64,000 nt of DNA from the NCBI RefSeq assembly GCF_007833275.1, contig NZ_CP042241.1, positions 992,001-1,056,000 of the forward strand. Reading direction: 5' to 3'. The notes beneath the pieces are model-generated. The model was not told where the DNA came from, ran no database searches, and saw only the letters and a program-made list of their open reading frames with translations. This DNA is from Salarchaeum sp. JOR-1. GTDB taxonomy: Archaea; Halobacteriota; Halobacteria; Halobacteriales; Halobacteriaceae. The position numbers and the translations under genes are program-made. Positions 25,508 through 35,682 of this stretch are shown here, in pieces. Numbering within the stretch: position 1 is the first letter of the stretch; every line of letters starts with the position of its first letter.

Positions 25508-26053
25508 ATGAGCGACGACGACTTGGCGTGGACGACCCGCGAGCGAGCGGTCGCGTACTCGTGTCCCGGGTTCGACGTGGTGCGCGAGGACGTGACCCTC
25601 CCCGACGGCACGCAGACCGACTTCGACTACCTGAGCGAACCGCCCGCGGTCGTGGTGCTGCCGTTCACCGACGACGGCGAGGTCGTCGTCATCGAGGAGT
25701 GGCGGCAGGCGGTCGACCGCGTGAACCGCGGGCTTCCCGCGGGCGGCACCGAACCCGAGGACGCGGCCGACCTGGCGGCGGCGGCGCGCCGCGAACTCCG
25801 CGAGGAGACCGGCTACGAGGCCGACTCGCTGGAACCGCTCACCACCGTCGAACCGGCGAACGGGTACGCGGACTCCGTCCACCACCACTTCGTCGCGCGC
25901 GGCTGCACGCCAACCGGGGAGCAAGACCTCGACCACGACGAGACCATCCGCGTGGACACCGCGGAGTTCGACGACCTCGTCGCGGCCGCGGCGGCGGGCG
26001 ACCTCCGCGACGCGCGCACGGTCGTCGGCGTCCTCACCTACCACGTCTCCTGA
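25508..26053 (+). CDS. Nudix hydrolase, ADP-ribose pyrophosphatase-like
   Basis: A 181-aa Nudix enzyme. The Nudix box spans GGTEPEDAADLAAAARREL and continues REETGYEA, with the metal-binding Glu residues in REL-REETG. N-terminal residues (VVVLPFTDDGEVVVIEEWRQ) and the Nudix box context (NRGLPAGG) match ADP-ribose or sugar-nucleotide pyrophosphatases (NudF-like). The 3' end overlaps the convergent propeller/pseudokinase gene by 16 bp. Confidence 0.85.
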   Translation: MSDDDLAWTTRERAVAYSCPGFDVVREDVTLPDGTQTDFDYLSEPPAVVVLPFTDDGEVVVIEEWRQAVDRVNRGLPAGGTEPEDAADLAAAARRELREETGYEADSLEPLTTVEPANGYADSVHHHFVARGCTPTGEQDLDHDETIRVDTAEFDDLVAAAAAGDLRDARTVVGVLTYHVS

Positions 26054-27981
26054 GCGAACGCCGCCCACGAGAGGTACTCCCCGAACCGCCGCGGCGTCCC
26101 GTACCGCTCGTCCGGGTCGGCCGCGAGCGCGGTCTCCACGACCGCCTGGAGGTCGTCGGAGACCGGACGGTCGACCCTGCTGTCGTCCACCCCGCGGTTC
26201 TCGGGCGGGCGGCCGGTGAGCGCGTGATGCGTGAGCGCGCCGAGGCGGTACACGTCGCCCGCCGGCGTCGGTTCGGCTTCGGGCGGCGCGTACGGGTCGT
26301 CGCGGTTCGGCCACGCGGCCGCCGCGAGCCCGCCGAACCCCACGTCCCGCACGTCCGCGCGGTCGCCGGTCACCGCGACCGTCGCGGGTCGCAGGAGGCC
26401 GTGCGGGCGGTCGAGCCGCGCCAGCGCGTCCGCCGCGCGCGACACGGCGCGGAGCGCGCGCTCTCGCTCCGCTCCGTCCGCGAGCGTCGCTTCGTACGGA
26501 ACGGTCTCCACCCACGGCCGCGGGTCGAACCCCCACTCGCGGAGCGCGAGCACGCCCTCGGTGTCGCTCGCGGCCGCCCACGCCTCGCACGCCGCCCGGA
26601 ACCCGGTCTCGTCCACGCCCCGGTATTCGGTTCGAATCCGTCCGCTCTCGACGCGCGCGGTCGTCCACTCGGCGGTTCGCTCGACGGTCTCGACGTGACC
26701 CGCGACCCGCCGTCGGTCGCGCCACCGCCGCACGCCCGCGGCGGCCGCGCCGACCGCGCCGAGTCCGCCGAGCGCCGCGAGCACGCCCGCGTTCCGCTCG
26801 CCCCAGCGCGCCGCCGCCGCGAACCCGCTCCACGGCGGGCTGACGGCGTGCAGTTCGAACGACTCGCCGTCCGCCGCCTCCGCGCCGACGTACGCGCGGC
26901 CGTCGCGCTCCACCGCGTACACGCCCCGGCCCGGCGTCTCGTACCGCCAGCGAACCAGGCCGTCCCGGAGCGACCGCGCCTCCACGCCGTCCGCGGTCGG
27001 CACGCGGAGTTCGCCCCGCGAGGCCGTGACGAGGCCGTAGCTGTACTCGAACGCGTCCTGCCAGCGCGCCCGCCCGTCCGCGACCACCGTCACCGTCCGC
27101 GCTCCCTCACTCTCGTTCCCCGTGAACACGAGGAGGGCGTCGTCGGTGACGCTCGCGCCCGCGGCGTCCGGCACGCTGTACCGCCACGCGACGCTCCCGT
27201 CCGCGCCGACCGCGACGAGTTCCGTCGCCCCGTCGCCGGTCGCCGTTCGGAGGAGCACGCGGTCGCCGATGGTTCCGACGGGCGACCCGGTGTCCCGCCA
27301 CCACGCGACCGCGCCCGTGTCCACGTCCCACGCGACGAGGCGGCCGCGTCGCCCTGCGACGACGCGCCCGAGCGACTCGTGTTCGGTCGTCCACGCGACG
27401 TTCCCGTGACGCCAGCGCTCGGTGCCGTCCGCGACGCCGACGCCGACGAGGCCGTCCGCCGTTTCGAGCGCGACCGCCTCAGCCGTTCCCGCGGCGTACC
27501 CGGTCGCGTCCGCGACCCGCCACCGCCGGTCGCCCGACGCGATGTCCACCGCGACCACGCCCGCGTCCGTGACCGCGTACGCGGTTCCCGCCCCGGGGTC
27601 GACAGCGGTCTCTCGAACCACCGTCTCCCCCGGGTCGCCGAACGCCGCCGTCCACGCGACCGCGCCGCTCGCCGGGTCGACGCCCGTGAGCGCTCGCCGG
27701 TCTACGCCCTGCACGACGACGCGCTCGCCCACGCCGCGGGTCTGCCAGCCGATTGACCCCGGGTACGCCCACCGCTCGCCGCCGCGTCCGGGGTCGAGGC
27801 CGACGGCGCGCTCGCTGTCCGCGCCCCACACGGCCGTCACGAGCGTGTTCTCGGTGACGCGCGGCGGGTAGACGAGTCCGGGCGCGCGGTACGTCCAGTC
27901 GTGATGGAGGGCGGTTCCGGGGAGCGACCACGCGGGAGCGGTGGCGGCCGCGCCGAGGAACGCGCGTCGTGTCGCGGGCAC
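26038..27981 (-). CDS. PQQ-type beta-propeller, membrane helix and pseudokinase fusion
   Basis: A 647-aa fusion. A Tat-like signal ([19 protein letters not shown]) leads into a beta-propeller with repeated PQQ-like blades (for example [41 protein letters not shown]). A membrane helix ([20 protein letters not shown]) follows, then a cytoplasmic protein-kinase-like domain with eroded motifs: [13 protein letters not shown] in place of the catalytic HRD loop, DVGFGGLA for DFG, PYAPPE for the APE motif, and [19 protein letters not shown]. The missing catalytic Asp implies a pseudokinase. GTG starts at 27981, 27990 and 28002 are possible. Divergent from tgtA. Confidence 0.78.
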   Translation of the reverse strand: MPATRRAFLGAAATAPAWSLPGTALHHDWTYRAPGLVYPPRVTENTLVTAVWGADSERAVGLDPGRGGERWAYPGSIGWQTRGVGERVVVQGVDRRALTGVDPASGAVAWTAAFGDPGETVVRETAVDPGAGTAYAVTDAGVVAVDIASGDRRWRVADATGYAAGTAEAVALETADGLVGVGVADGTERWRHGNVAWTTEHESLGRVVAGRRGRLVAWDVDTGAVAWWRDTGSPVGTIGDRVLLRTATGDGATELVAVGADGSVAWRYSVPDAAGASVTDDALLVFTGNESEGARTVTVVADGRARWQDAFEYSYGLVTASRGELRVPTADGVEARSLRDGLVRWRYETPGRGVYAVERDGRAYVGAEAADGESFELHAVSPPWSGFAAAARWGERNAGVLAALGGLGAVGAAAAGVRRWRDRRRVAGHVETVERTAEWTTARVESGRIRTEYRGVDETGFRAACEAWAAASDTEGVLALREWGFDPRPWVETVPYEATLADGAERERALRAVSRAADALARLDRPHGLLRPATVAVTGDRADVRDVGFGGLAAAAWPNRDDPYAPPEAEPTPAGDVYRLGALTHHALTGRPPENRGVDDSRVDRPVSDDLQAVVETALAADPDERYGTPRRFGEYLSWAAFAQETW

Positions 27982-28060
27982 ACCCGTCACGTTCGCGCGC
28001 ACCGACAAGAACGTTCGGCGATACACAACCCTCAATGCGAGCGCTCCCCGAAACCGGGTA

Positions 28061-29560
28061 ATGAGAGACCACTTCGAGGTGCGCGCCCAGGACGCCGGGG
28101 GGCGCATCGGCGACCTCACCGTCCCCCGCGCGGGCGTGACGGTGGAGACGCCGACGCTGATGCCGGTGGTGAACCCGAACATCATCACCGTCGACCCCGC
28201 CCGCTTCCGCGAGTTCGGCGCGGAAATCCTCATCACGAACTCCTACATCATCAAGAACGACGACGACCTCCGGGAGCGCGCGCTCGACGAGGGCCTCCAC
28301 GCGATGCTGGACTTCGACGGCGCGATCATGACCGACTCCGGGAGCTTCCAGCTCGCCGAGTACGGCGAAATCGACACCGACACCGAGGAGATTCTCGAGT
28401 TCCAGCACGCCATCGGGAGCGACATCGGGACGCCGGTGGACATCCCGACGCCGCCCGACGTGCCGCGCGAGCGCGCCGAAGAAGAACTCGAAGAAACCCA
28501 GCGCCGCCTCGAACTCGCGGAGACGGTGGAGACGGGCGAGATGCTCGTGAACGCGCCCGTCCAGGGCTCCACGCACCCCGGCCTCCGCGAGGAGGCGGGC
28601 CGGCACGCCGAACACACCAGCCTCGACGTGTTCCCCGTCGGCGCCGTCGTTCCGCTGCTGAACGACTACCGGTACGGCGAGATGGCGGACACCGTCGCCG
28701 CCGCGAAACGCGGCCTCGGCCGGGACGCGCCCGTCCACCTGTTCGGCGCGGGCCACCCCATGATGTTCGCGTTGGCCGCCGCGCTCGGCTGCGACCTCTT
28801 CGACTCCGCCGCGTACGCGCTCTACGCCCGCGACGGCCGCTACCTCACCGTCCACGGCACCGAACACCTCGACTCCCTCCAGTACTTCCCCTGCGGCTGT
28901 CCCGTCTGCACCGACCACGCGCCCGCGGACGTCCAGCGGATGCCCGACGCCGCCCAGGAGGAACTGCTCGCCGAGCACAACCTCCACGTCTCCTTCACCG
29001 AGTTGCGGAGAGTGAAGCAGGCGATTCGACAGGGGAGCCTGCTCGAACTCGTCGAGGCCCGCGCGCACGCCCACCCCCGCGTGCTCGACGGCTACCGCGC
29101 GTTCCTCGACCACGCCGGCCAGTACGAGCAATCGGATCCGGTGAGCAAGGACACGTTCTACTACACGTCCCCGGAGTCCGCGCGCCGACCCGAGGTCGTC
29201 CGGCACCGCGACCGCCTCGACCGCTTCGACCTCCCCGACACCGTGCTCCTCGCGGAGTCCGGGACGGACGACGACTTCGACGAGACGTGGCGCGTCCGCC
29301 CGCCGCTCGGCCCGTACCCGCGCGAACTCGCCACCAGCTACCCCTTCACCGCCGAAGTCCCGGAGCGCATGGACGACGCCGGCTACGAGGCCGCCGCGAA
29401 GGGCGTCTCTCGACTCGTCGCGCTCAACCCCGACACCGAGTTCACGCTCGCCCACCGCGACTGGCCGGCGCGCGCGCTCGACTACGTGCCGCCCCGCGTG
29501 GAACTGGTGAACCTCGAAACGGGACACACTACTGACTCCGGCGCGGAGGACGACGCATGA
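28061..29560 (+). CDS. tgtA: Archaeosine tRNA-guanine transglycosylase
   Basis: A 499-aa enzyme that swaps guanine-15 in the D-loop of tRNA for preQ0, the first tRNA-bound step to archaeosine. Motifs: [14 protein letters not shown] (nucleophile and substrate Asp), [53 protein letters not shown], and the zinc ligands FPCGCPVCT with a later His. ATG 28061 begins the conserved N-terminus ([16 protein letters not shown]). It overlaps arcS by 4 bp (ATGA), so the two are translated together. There is no C-terminal PUA domain, as in other haloarchaea, where the partner gene carries it. Confidence 0.95.
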   Translation: MRDHFEVRAQDAGGRIGDLTVPRAGVTVETPTLMPVVNPNIITVDPARFREFGAEILITNSYIIKNDDDLRERALDEGLHAMLDFDGAIMTDSGSFQLAEYGEIDTDTEEILEFQHAIGSDIGTPVDIPTPPDVPRERAEEELEETQRRLELAETVETGEMLVNAPVQGSTHPGLREEAGRHAEHTSLDVFPVGAVVPLLNDYRYGEMADTVAAAKRGLGRDAPVHLFGAGHPMMFALAAALGCDLFDSAAYALYARDGRYLTVHGTEHLDSLQYFPCGCPVCTDHAPADVQRMPDAAQEELLAEHNLHVSFTELRRVKQAIRQGSLLELVEARAHAHPRVLDGYRAFLDHAGQYEQSDPVSKDTFYYTSPESARRPEVVRHRDRLDRFDLPDTVLLAESGTDDDFDETWRVRPPLGPYPRELATSYPFTAEVPERMDDAGYEAAAKGVSRLVALNPDTEFTLAHRDWPARALDYVPPRVELVNLETGHTTDSGAEDDA

Positions 29561-31314
29561 CCGACTACTTCGAGGTGCACGAGCGGGATTCGGCCGCTCG
29601 CCTCGGCGAACTCCGACTCGCGGAGTCCCTCGCGACGCCCGCGCTCGTCGACGACGTCGTGGCGGACGCGGGCAGCGAGTGGTTCCAGAGCCAGCCGTTC
29701 CCCGAGGGCGACGACTCCCGGCTGACGATCCTCCCCTACCGCGGGTTTCCCTCGGGGACGCGCGAGGAAGTCCAGGAGTCGTTCGCGCCCGACTACCCGG
29801 ACGTGGAGTATCCGAGCGCGGCCGTCGTCACGCCCCGCACAGCGGCGGACTACGGCGCGGACGCCTACGTCTTATCGAACGCGCCCGGGTTCGTCGGGCA
29901 CGCGAGCGCGTTCGCGAACGCCGTCGTCGAGGCGAAAGACCGCCTCCCCGCGGACAGCGCGCTCTACCTCTCCGGCGTCGCCACGCCCGCGAACGCCGCC
30001 GTCCTCGCGTACGCCGGCGTCGACCTCCTCGACGGCCACCGCGCCGCCGTCTACGGCACCCAGGGCAAATACCTCACCACCGACGGCGAGCACGAACTCG
30101 CCGACCTGGACGACCTCCCCTGCGCGTGCCCGGCCTGCCAGCGACCGCGCGAGGAGTTCGGCCGCGAGGACTGCAAGGAACACAACCTCAACGCGCTGCG
30201 CGCCGAACTCGCGCGCGTCCGCACCCGCATCCGCCAGGGCCGCCTCCGCGACTACGTCGAGGGGCAGGCGCGCCACGAGGCCTGGCTCACCGCCGCGTTC
30301 CGCGAACTCGACCAGGAGTGGGGCTACCTCGAAGCGCGCACGCCCGTGCAGCGCGACACTCTCCTGCTCGCCGCGTCCGAGGACACGCTCCGCCGCGTGG
30401 AGATTCAGCGGTTCGCCGACCGCGTCACCTCTCGGTACGTGAATCGGTACGGCGACGACCGCCCGCTCCTCCTCGTGCCGTGTAGCGCGCGCAAGCCCTA
30501 CAGTGACAGTCAGAGCCACCGCCAGTTCCAGGACGCCGCGCAGTACCGCGCGCACGTCGTCTCCATGACCTCGCCCATCGGCGTCGTCCCGCAAGACCTC
30601 GAACTCACGTATCCCGCCCAGCACTACGACTCCGTCGTCACCGGCCGCTGGAGCGAGGACGAGAAGGAGTTCGTCGCGCGCGTCCTCCGGCGCTACCTCG
30701 AACGCACGGACTACCCGCGCGTCATCGCGCACGTCCCGCCCGAGGGCTACCGGGACATCGTGGAGCGCGTCGAGGCCGACATCGATATCCCGGTCGAGTA
30801 CACGGTCGAAGACCACCCGACCACCGGCGAGAGCCTCGCGAACCTCCGGGACGCGCTCGCCGGCGAAGACCAGATCTGGGTGTCCGAACGCGAGGAACGC
30901 ACGCTGCGCGCGGTCGCGGACTACCAGTTCGGCCGCGGCGCGGGCGACAACCTCCTCGGCGACATCCAGGTGCAGGGCCGCTATCCCAAACTCCAGGCGC
31001 TCGACGCCGAGGGCGAGCAGCTCGCCGCGCTCGTCCCCCAGTACGGCCTGCTCTCCCTCACGCTCCGCGGCGCGCGCCGCTGGGTGGACTCCGACGTGGA
31101 GACGAAGACCGTCGAAATCGACGACTTCGTGCCGCGCGGCTCCGTGCTCGCGCCCGGCATCGTGACCGCGGACGACGACATCCGCGTCGGCGACGAAGTC
31201 GTCGTCGAGGGGCCGAGCGCGTTCGCCGTCGGGAAAGCCGAGATGCGTGGTCAGGAAATGGCGGAGAGCACGCGCGGCATCGCGGTAGACGTGCGGCACT
31301 CAGAAGAACGCTAA
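29557..31314 (+). CDS. arcS: Archaeosine synthase ArcS
   Basis: A 585-aa TgtA paralogue that adds lysine to preQ0-15 in tRNA, later split to archaeosine by the radical-SAM partner RaSEA. A degenerate TGT domain (1-330) keeps Cys residues ([14 protein letters not shown]) but not the catalytic Asp. The core domain carries the ArcS hallmark [14 protein letters not shown] with the key Lys. A C-terminal PUA RNA-binding domain follows (about 500-580, [17 protein letters not shown]). It overlaps tgtA by 4 bp, and the convergent aldolase gene ends 1 bp away. Confidence 0.94.
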   Translation: MTDYFEVHERDSAARLGELRLAESLATPALVDDVVADAGSEWFQSQPFPEGDDSRLTILPYRGFPSGTREEVQESFAPDYPDVEYPSAAVVTPRTAADYGADAYVLSNAPGFVGHASAFANAVVEAKDRLPADSALYLSGVATPANAAVLAYAGVDLLDGHRAAVYGTQGKYLTTDGEHELADLDDLPCACPACQRPREEFGREDCKEHNLNALRAELARVRTRIRQGRLRDYVEGQARHEAWLTAAFRELDQEWGYLEARTPVQRDTLLLAASEDTLRRVEIQRFADRVTSRYVNRYGDDRPLLLVPCSARKPYSDSQSHRQFQDAAQYRAHVVSMTSPIGVVPQDLELTYPAQHYDSVVTGRWSEDEKEFVARVLRRYLERTDYPRVIAHVPPEGYRDIVERVEADIDIPVEYTVEDHPTTGESLANLRDALAGEDQIWVSEREERTLRAVADYQFGRGAGDNLLGDIQVQGRYPKLQALDAEGEQLAALVPQYGLLSLTLRGARRWVDSDVETKTVEIDDFVPRGSVLAPGIVTADDDIRVGDEVVVEGPSAFAVGKAEMRGQEMAESTRGIAVDVRHSEER

Positions 31315-31315
31315 C

Positions 31316-32098
31316 CTAGCGCTCGCCCTCGTAGCCGTCCAGCCAGCCCTGGACTGCGCCCTTGAGCGCGCCGGTGGTGCTGCCGAGGTTGAGAATCTGG
31401 TAGCCGGATTCGACTTTCTCGTTCACGTCGTCCATCCCGAAGCCGAGGCCGCCGACGGGCACGTCCGCGTCGATGGCGGCGGTGCGAACGGTCTCCAGGG
31501 CGTCCCGTACGTCGGGGTGGTCGAGTTCGCCCGGGTGGCCGTAGGAGACGGAGAGGTCGAGCGGCCCGAGGAAGACGAACCCGAGTTCGGGAACCGAGAC
31601 GATGTCCTCGATGTTCTCGACGGCCTCCTTGGTCTCGATGGTCGTGCCGACGACAGTCTCCGCGTCCTCGCGTTCGACGTAATTCTCCTTCAGTCCCCAG
31701 TGCCGCGCGCGCGGCGACCCGAGTCCGCGCTTCCCGGGTTCGCCGTCGTACGTGAAGCGCGACGACCGCACCGCCGCCTCCACCTCGTCGGCGGTCTCGA
31801 CGCGCGGCAGGAAGACGTTCCGCACGCCCAGGTCGAGCGCCTTCCGCACCAGCGTCGGGTCGGTGTCCGGCAGCCGAACCAGGAGTTCGATGTCCGTCCG
31901 CTCGGCCGCCCGCAACAGGTCTTCGACCTCGCGGGAATCCCACGGGTCGGGCCCGCCGTGCTCGAAGTCCAGCCACACGAACTCCAGACCGAGTTCGCCG
32001 TAAAACTCCACCAGCGTCGGACTGTACGCGTTATCCAGAACGCCGAGCGCCACACCGCCGGAATCGAGCGTCTCCCGTAACTCGTTCACCATACTCAC
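31316..32098 (-). CDS. HpcH/HpaI-family aldolase
   Basis: A 260-aa class II aldolase of the HpcH/HpaI/citrate lyase group, acting on 2-keto-3-deoxy acids. Visible features: WLDFEHGGPDPW (catalytic His and substrate loop), LLVRLPDTDPTLVRKALDLG, NVFLPRVETADEV, the metal Glu in GTTIETKEAVEN, and VFLGPLDLSVSYGHPGE with the Asp ligand. ATG at 32098 or 32092 both fit. The substrate is uncertain and no pathway neighbours are present. Confidence 0.88.
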   Translation of the reverse strand: MSMVNELRETLDSGGVALGVLDNAYSPTLVEFYGELGLEFVWLDFEHGGPDPWDSREVEDLLRAAERTDIELLVRLPDTDPTLVRKALDLGVRNVFLPRVETADEVEAAVRSSRFTYDGEPGKRGLGSPRARHWGLKENYVEREDAETVVGTTIETKEAVENIEDIVSVPELGFVFLGPLDLSVSYGHPGELDHPDVRDALETVRTAAIDADVPVGGLGFGMDDVNEKVESGYQILNLGSTTGALKGAVQGWLDGYEGER

Positions 32099-32135
32099 GC
32101 CTTCGCGCGCCGACGGAAAACCTCTACCGGCCCGC

Positions 32136-33938
32136 TCAGAGCCGGCGGTCGAGGAAGTCGTCCACGAGCGTGAACTGTCGAATCTTCTGGTCGATGTCGG
32201 TGGAGCCGTGGCCTTCCGCGCCGAGTTCCTCGTACTCGAAGTCGCCGTCCTCGTTCTCGGTCCACCCCTGGTCGAGGAGGGCGTCCCGGAAGACGCGCGC
32301 CTGGTCGACGGGACACCGCGGGTCGTTGACGCCGTGGACGATGAGGATGGGATTCCGGATGTCCTCGACGTGCGTGAGCGGGGAGCGCTCGCGCCAGAAC
32401 GCCTCGTTCTCCTCGGGGTCGCCGAGCTGTTGTTCGAGCATGGACTGGAAGTGCGGCATCGAGTTCTCGTACATCCGGAGGAGGTCGGTGATGCCGACCT
32501 GGGCGATGCCGGTCGCCCACAGCTCGGGGTACTGCACCATCTGCCAGTACGCCGAATAGCCGCCGTACGACCCGCCCATCACGGCGACGCGCTCCGAATC
32601 GACCCAGTCGAGGTTCCGGAGCCACTCGCCGCCCGCGGCCACGTCGGCCTGCTCGCCGCCGCCCCAGTCGTTGTGAATGCGGTGCTTGAACTCCCTCCCC
32701 CGTCCCGTCGACCCCCGGTAGTTCGGCTGGAGGACGGTGTAGCCTCTGGAGACGAGGAACTGCGCGTACAGGTCGAAGCGCGGCATCGAGCGCGCGTGCG
32801 GGCCGCCGTGCACCATCACGACCGCGGGACTCGGACGCTCACCCGAATCGTAGAGGAGCGCGCCGATCTCCAGGCCGTCCTCGCTCTCGTACGTGACGTA
32901 CTCGGACTCGACGAACGTCTCGGGGTCGATGTCGCCGTACTCGGGCGCGATGAGCGTCTCCGTCTCGCCGCTCGCGCGGTCGTACGCGTACAGGGTCTTG
33001 CGCTCGTCCGAGGTGGTGTGCGCCAGTATCGCCCGGCCCTCATTGTCGAAGTGTTCGTCGCCCGCGAGGCCGGCGACGCCCTCGTCGAGGTCGTACGCCG
33101 TCGCGTCGCCCGAATCGAGGTCGTACTCGACGGGCATCGTCGCCGCGTTCCGCACGCGCGAGGCGACGACGGTGTCGCCGTCGAGGCCGAACGCCGCCCC
33201 GGACTCCTCGTACTCGCCACGTGAGAGCCACTCCACCTCGTCGGTCTCGAGGTCGTAGACGCCGACCCGGCCGAGGTCGGTCGTGTTGTCGGAGACGAGG
33301 AGGCGGTCGCCGTCGGGATGCCAGTCGTTCGGGTAGGCCTCCGCGCCGACCTCGCCGACGTCGAGCTTCCGCTTCTCGCTGCCGTCCGCGTTCATCACGT
33401 ACGCGTCCCGGTTCTCCAGCGCGTCCGTCTCGTTCGCGACGTACGCGACGCGCTCCTCGTCCGGCCCGAACTGCCCGCCGTGCACGGGCTGGTCGTACGC
33501 GGTCAGCCGTTCGGTCTCGTCCTCGCGGGTGTCGTACCGGTAGAGGTTCATCTGCTCGCCCTCGTCGCTCCCGTAGAGCACGTACCGGCCGTCGCTCGTC
33601 ACGTCGTGGAACGCCGCCTGGCCGTCCACCGCCACGACGACCTCGACCTCGCCGTCGAGCGTCATCGCGTGGATGTCGTTCTGCTCGTCGCCGCCCTCGT
33701 CCTGGTGGAAGAACACGCGCTCGCCGTCGGCGTCCCACGCGATGGGCCAGCGCGCCGCCCGCGGGACGTTCCCGTCGCTCACCCGCGTGCGCTCGCCCGA
33801 CGCGAGGTCTTGCACGTACAGTTCGTTCCGCCCGGTCTCGTCGTAGTAGAACGCCACCCGGTCGCCGTCCGGCGACACGCGCGGGTGGTAGAACTCGGGC
33901 AGGCTCGCGAGCTCTTCGAGTTCGACAGTAGCTGTCAC
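32136..33938 (-). CDS. S9 (prolyl oligopeptidase/acylaminoacyl) family peptidase
   Basis: A 600-aa serine peptidase. Residues 1-340 form a WD/beta-propeller (FYHPRVSPDGDRVAFYYDE and similar blades) that screens substrate size. The C-terminal alpha/beta hydrolase has the nucleophile in GGSYGGYSAYW, Asp in NDPRCPVDQA, His in GAEGHGSTD and the oxyanion loop VHGGPHARSMPRFD. GTG 33938 is chosen: a longer frame to 33983 would place coding sequence over the promoter, and the family starts near LASLPEFYHPRVSP. It probably degrades short peptides in the cytoplasm. Confidence 0.9.
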   Translation of the reverse strand: MTATVELEELASLPEFYHPRVSPDGDRVAFYYDETGRNELYVQDLASGERTRVSDGNVPRAARWPIAWDADGERVFFHQDEGGDEQNDIHAMTLDGEVEVVVAVDGQAAFHDVTSDGRYVLYGSDEGEQMNLYRYDTREDETERLTAYDQPVHGGQFGPDEERVAYVANETDALENRDAYVMNADGSEKRKLDVGEVGAEAYPNDWHPDGDRLLVSDNTTDLGRVGVYDLETDEVEWLSRGEYEESGAAFGLDGDTVVASRVRNAATMPVEYDLDSGDATAYDLDEGVAGLAGDEHFDNEGRAILAHTTSDERKTLYAYDRASGETETLIAPEYGDIDPETFVESEYVTYESEDGLEIGALLYDSGERPSPAVVMVHGGPHARSMPRFDLYAQFLVSRGYTVLQPNYRGSTGRGREFKHRIHNDWGGGEQADVAAGGEWLRNLDWVDSERVAVMGGSYGGYSAYWQMVQYPELWATGIAQVGITDLLRMYENSMPHFQSMLEQQLGDPEENEAFWRERSPLTHVEDIRNPILIVHGVNDPRCPVDQARVFRDALLDQGWTENEDGDFEYEELGAEGHGSTDIDQKIRQFTLVDDFLDRRL

Positions 33939-34040
33939 GGAAGTGAATACTCGCGGACGGCCAAAAGCGTTCGCGTCCCCCACCTCGGTGGCCGATTCGG
34001 GAATCGACGGGCCTTACTTGCGGCCCGCGAACCACTCGGT

Positions 34041-34727
34041 ATGAACGCTCCCGACGCGACCGAGTTCCGGCGCGGCGCGCGCGCCGTCCTCCCCCTCGTC
34101 CCCGCGATCGCGGGGTTCGGGCTAGTCGTCGGGGTCGCCGCCGGCAACGCCGGGTTCAGCCTCGCGCAGGCAATCGGCTTGTCGGTGTTCGTGTTCGCGG
34201 GCGCGAGCCAGCTCGCGACCGTCGAACTCGTCGACGCGGGCGCGCCGCTCGCCGTCGTCGTGCTCACCGCCGTCGTCATCAACCTCCGGATGATGATGTA
34301 CTCCGCGTCCATCGCGGGCTACTTCGACGACGTCGCGGAGCGCTGGCGCGCCGGAATGGCGTACCTCCTCACCGACCAGGCGTACGCGCTCTCCATCAGC
34401 CACTACGGCGACGACCCGCCGAGCGACCCCCGCGGCTACTACCTCGGCGTCGCCCTCCCGCTCTGGATCGTCTGGCAGATAGCGACCGTCGCCGGCCTGC
34501 TCGCGGGCGCGAGCATCCCCGCGAAGTGGGGCGTGACGTTCGCCGTCCCCCTCGTCTTCCTCGCGCTCCTCGTCCCCGCGATGAACGACCGCCCCAGCAC
34601 GCTCGCGGCCGTCGTCGGTGGTGGCGTCGCCGCGCTCGGCGCGGGCCTCCCGCTCAACCTCGGCCTCCTCCTCGGCGCGGTGCTCGGCGTCGCCGCCGCG
34701 CTCACGCTCGGAGGTGACGAGGCGTGA
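34041..34727 (+). CDS. azlC: AzlC family branched-chain amino acid exporter subunit
   Basis: A 228-aa membrane protein. The AzlC signature is clear: FRRGARAVLPLVPAIAGFG, GLSVFVFAGASQLATVELV, NLRMMMYSASIAGYF and LTDQAYALS. About seven membrane helices. The azlD gene overlaps its stop by 4 bp, giving the usual two-subunit exporter for branched-chain amino acids. Confidence 0.93.
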   Translation: MNAPDATEFRRGARAVLPLVPAIAGFGLVVGVAAGNAGFSLAQAIGLSVFVFAGASQLATVELVDAGAPLAVVVLTAVVINLRMMMYSASIAGYFDDVAERWRAGMAYLLTDQAYALSISHYGDDPPSDPRGYYLGVALPLWIVWQIATVAGLLAGASIPAKWGVTFAVPLVFLALLVPAMNDRPSTLAAVVGGGVAALGAGLPLNLGLLLGAVLGVAAALTLGGDEA

Positions 34728-35044
34728 ACGACGCGACCCTCTGGGGGCTCGTGCTGGTCATCGGGGCGGCGACGTTCCTCATCCGGTACTCATTCCTCTA
34801 CCTCGTCGGCCGCACCGGCGACCTCCCGCCCCGCCTCTCGCGCGCGCTCGCGTTCGTCCCCCCGGCGGTGTTCGCGGCGCTCGTCGTCCCCGAGTTCGTC
34901 AGCTACGACGGCGTCCTCCACGTCGCGCCCGACCAACTCGTCGCGGGCGTCGCCGCGGCGCTCGTCGCCTGGTACACCGAGAACATGTTCGCCACAATCG
35001 CCGCCGGGATGCTCGCGCTCTGGGCGCTGCGCTTTCTCGTCTAG
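34724..35044 (+). CDS. azlD: AzlD family transport subunit
   Basis: A 106-aa membrane protein with four helices (TFLIRYSFLYLVGRTGDLP is the AzlD start region; LAFVPPAVFAALVVPEF; VAAALVAWYTENMFATIAAGM). It begins with GTG inside the stop of azlC and pairs with it as the small exporter subunit. It overlaps the convergent DoxX-like gene by 4 bp. Confidence 0.92.
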   Translation: MNDATLWGLVLVIGAATFLIRYSFLYLVGRTGDLPPRLSRALAFVPPAVFAALVVPEFVSYDGVLHVAPDQLVAGVAAALVAWYTENMFATIAAGMLALWALRFLV

Positions 35045-35409
35045 TCGAACGCTCTCCTGAGGGCGAGCAGGACGCCGCCGAGCATCGCGAGGTTCCCGAA
35101 GAACGCGAGACGCTCGCCGCTCGCGTCGCCCTCCTCGTTCCAGAAGTCGTGCATCGTCGCCGTCACCGTCACGAGGAAGCCCGCCGCCGCCGCCGTCGCC
35201 AGCCGCGGCAGCCGCCAGAGCGCGATACAGACGCCTGCCGCTATCATCGCCGCGGACGCGAGCGGCGCGAGCACGGACGGCATCGGAACGCCCGCCGACT
35301 CCGCGTACTCCACGTGGTCGTCGAGGTCGCGGAAGTCCTCGCTCGCCTGTAACGCCAGTCCGAGGCCGAGCGCCAGCCGGCCGAGCAGCCACGGTTTGTC
35401 GTCGCTCAT
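35041..35409 (-). CDS. DoxX-family membrane protein
   Basis: A 122-aa protein with four helices. It matches DoxX: LLGRLALGLGLALQASEDF at the start, a mid segment MPSVLAPLASAAMIAAGVCI, and HDFWNEEGDASGERLAFFGN before the last helix (LAMLGGVLLALRR). ATG 35409 excludes an 8-residue extension from 35433. DoxX relatives act in quinone or thiosulfate redox and in membrane oxidoreductase complexes; the partner is unknown here. Confidence 0.82.
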   Translation of the reverse strand: MSDDKPWLLGRLALGLGLALQASEDFRDLDDHVEYAESAGVPMPSVLAPLASAAMIAAGVCIALWRLPRLATAAAAGFLVTVTATMHDFWNEEGDASGERLAFFGNLAMLGGVLLALRRAFD

Positions 35410-35449
35410 ACCCGACCGTTCCACGTCCGACACGAAAAACGTACTCCCG

Positions 35450-35680
35450 CTACTCCATCGAGAGGTAGGTCTCGGTGCTCTCGACGCCGCGGACGCGCTG
35501 GATGCCGTTCGCGCTCACCTCCTTCACGCCCGCGGGCGACTCCACGTCGAGCTTCGCGATGAAGTCCACGTCGCCCGCGACGATGTGCGCGTCCACGACG
35601 CCGTCGAGGTCGGCGATCTCGCCGAGGATGCGGTCGGCCTCGCCCGAGTTCGCCTTGATGAGGACGTACGCGACCACCAT
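35450..35680 (-). CDS. Stand-alone Lrp/AsnC ligand-binding (RAM) domain protein
   Basis: A 76-aa protein that is only the C-terminal regulatory domain of Lrp/AsnC regulators (VVAYVLIKANSGEADRIL; VVDAHIVAGDVDFIAKL; GVESTETYLSME). It has no DNA-binding part. It sits 2 bp downstream of trkA and is a paralogue of the protein at 36448-36681. Such domains bind amino acids or nucleotides as oligomers. Control of potassium uptake is an inference from position. Confidence 0.88.
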   Translation of the reverse strand: MVVAYVLIKANSGEADRILGEIADLDGVVDAHIVAGDVDFIAKLDVESPAGVKEVSANGIQRVRGVESTETYLSME

Positions 35681-35682
35681 TC

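Noticed and set aside
25528-29535. Long open frames on the strand opposite to or out of frame with the Nudix, propeller/pseudokinase and tgtA genes
   Set aside because: These are arginine- and proline-rich frames produced by third-position GC bias in very GC-rich genes. They match no family, while the overlapping genes have clear motifs.
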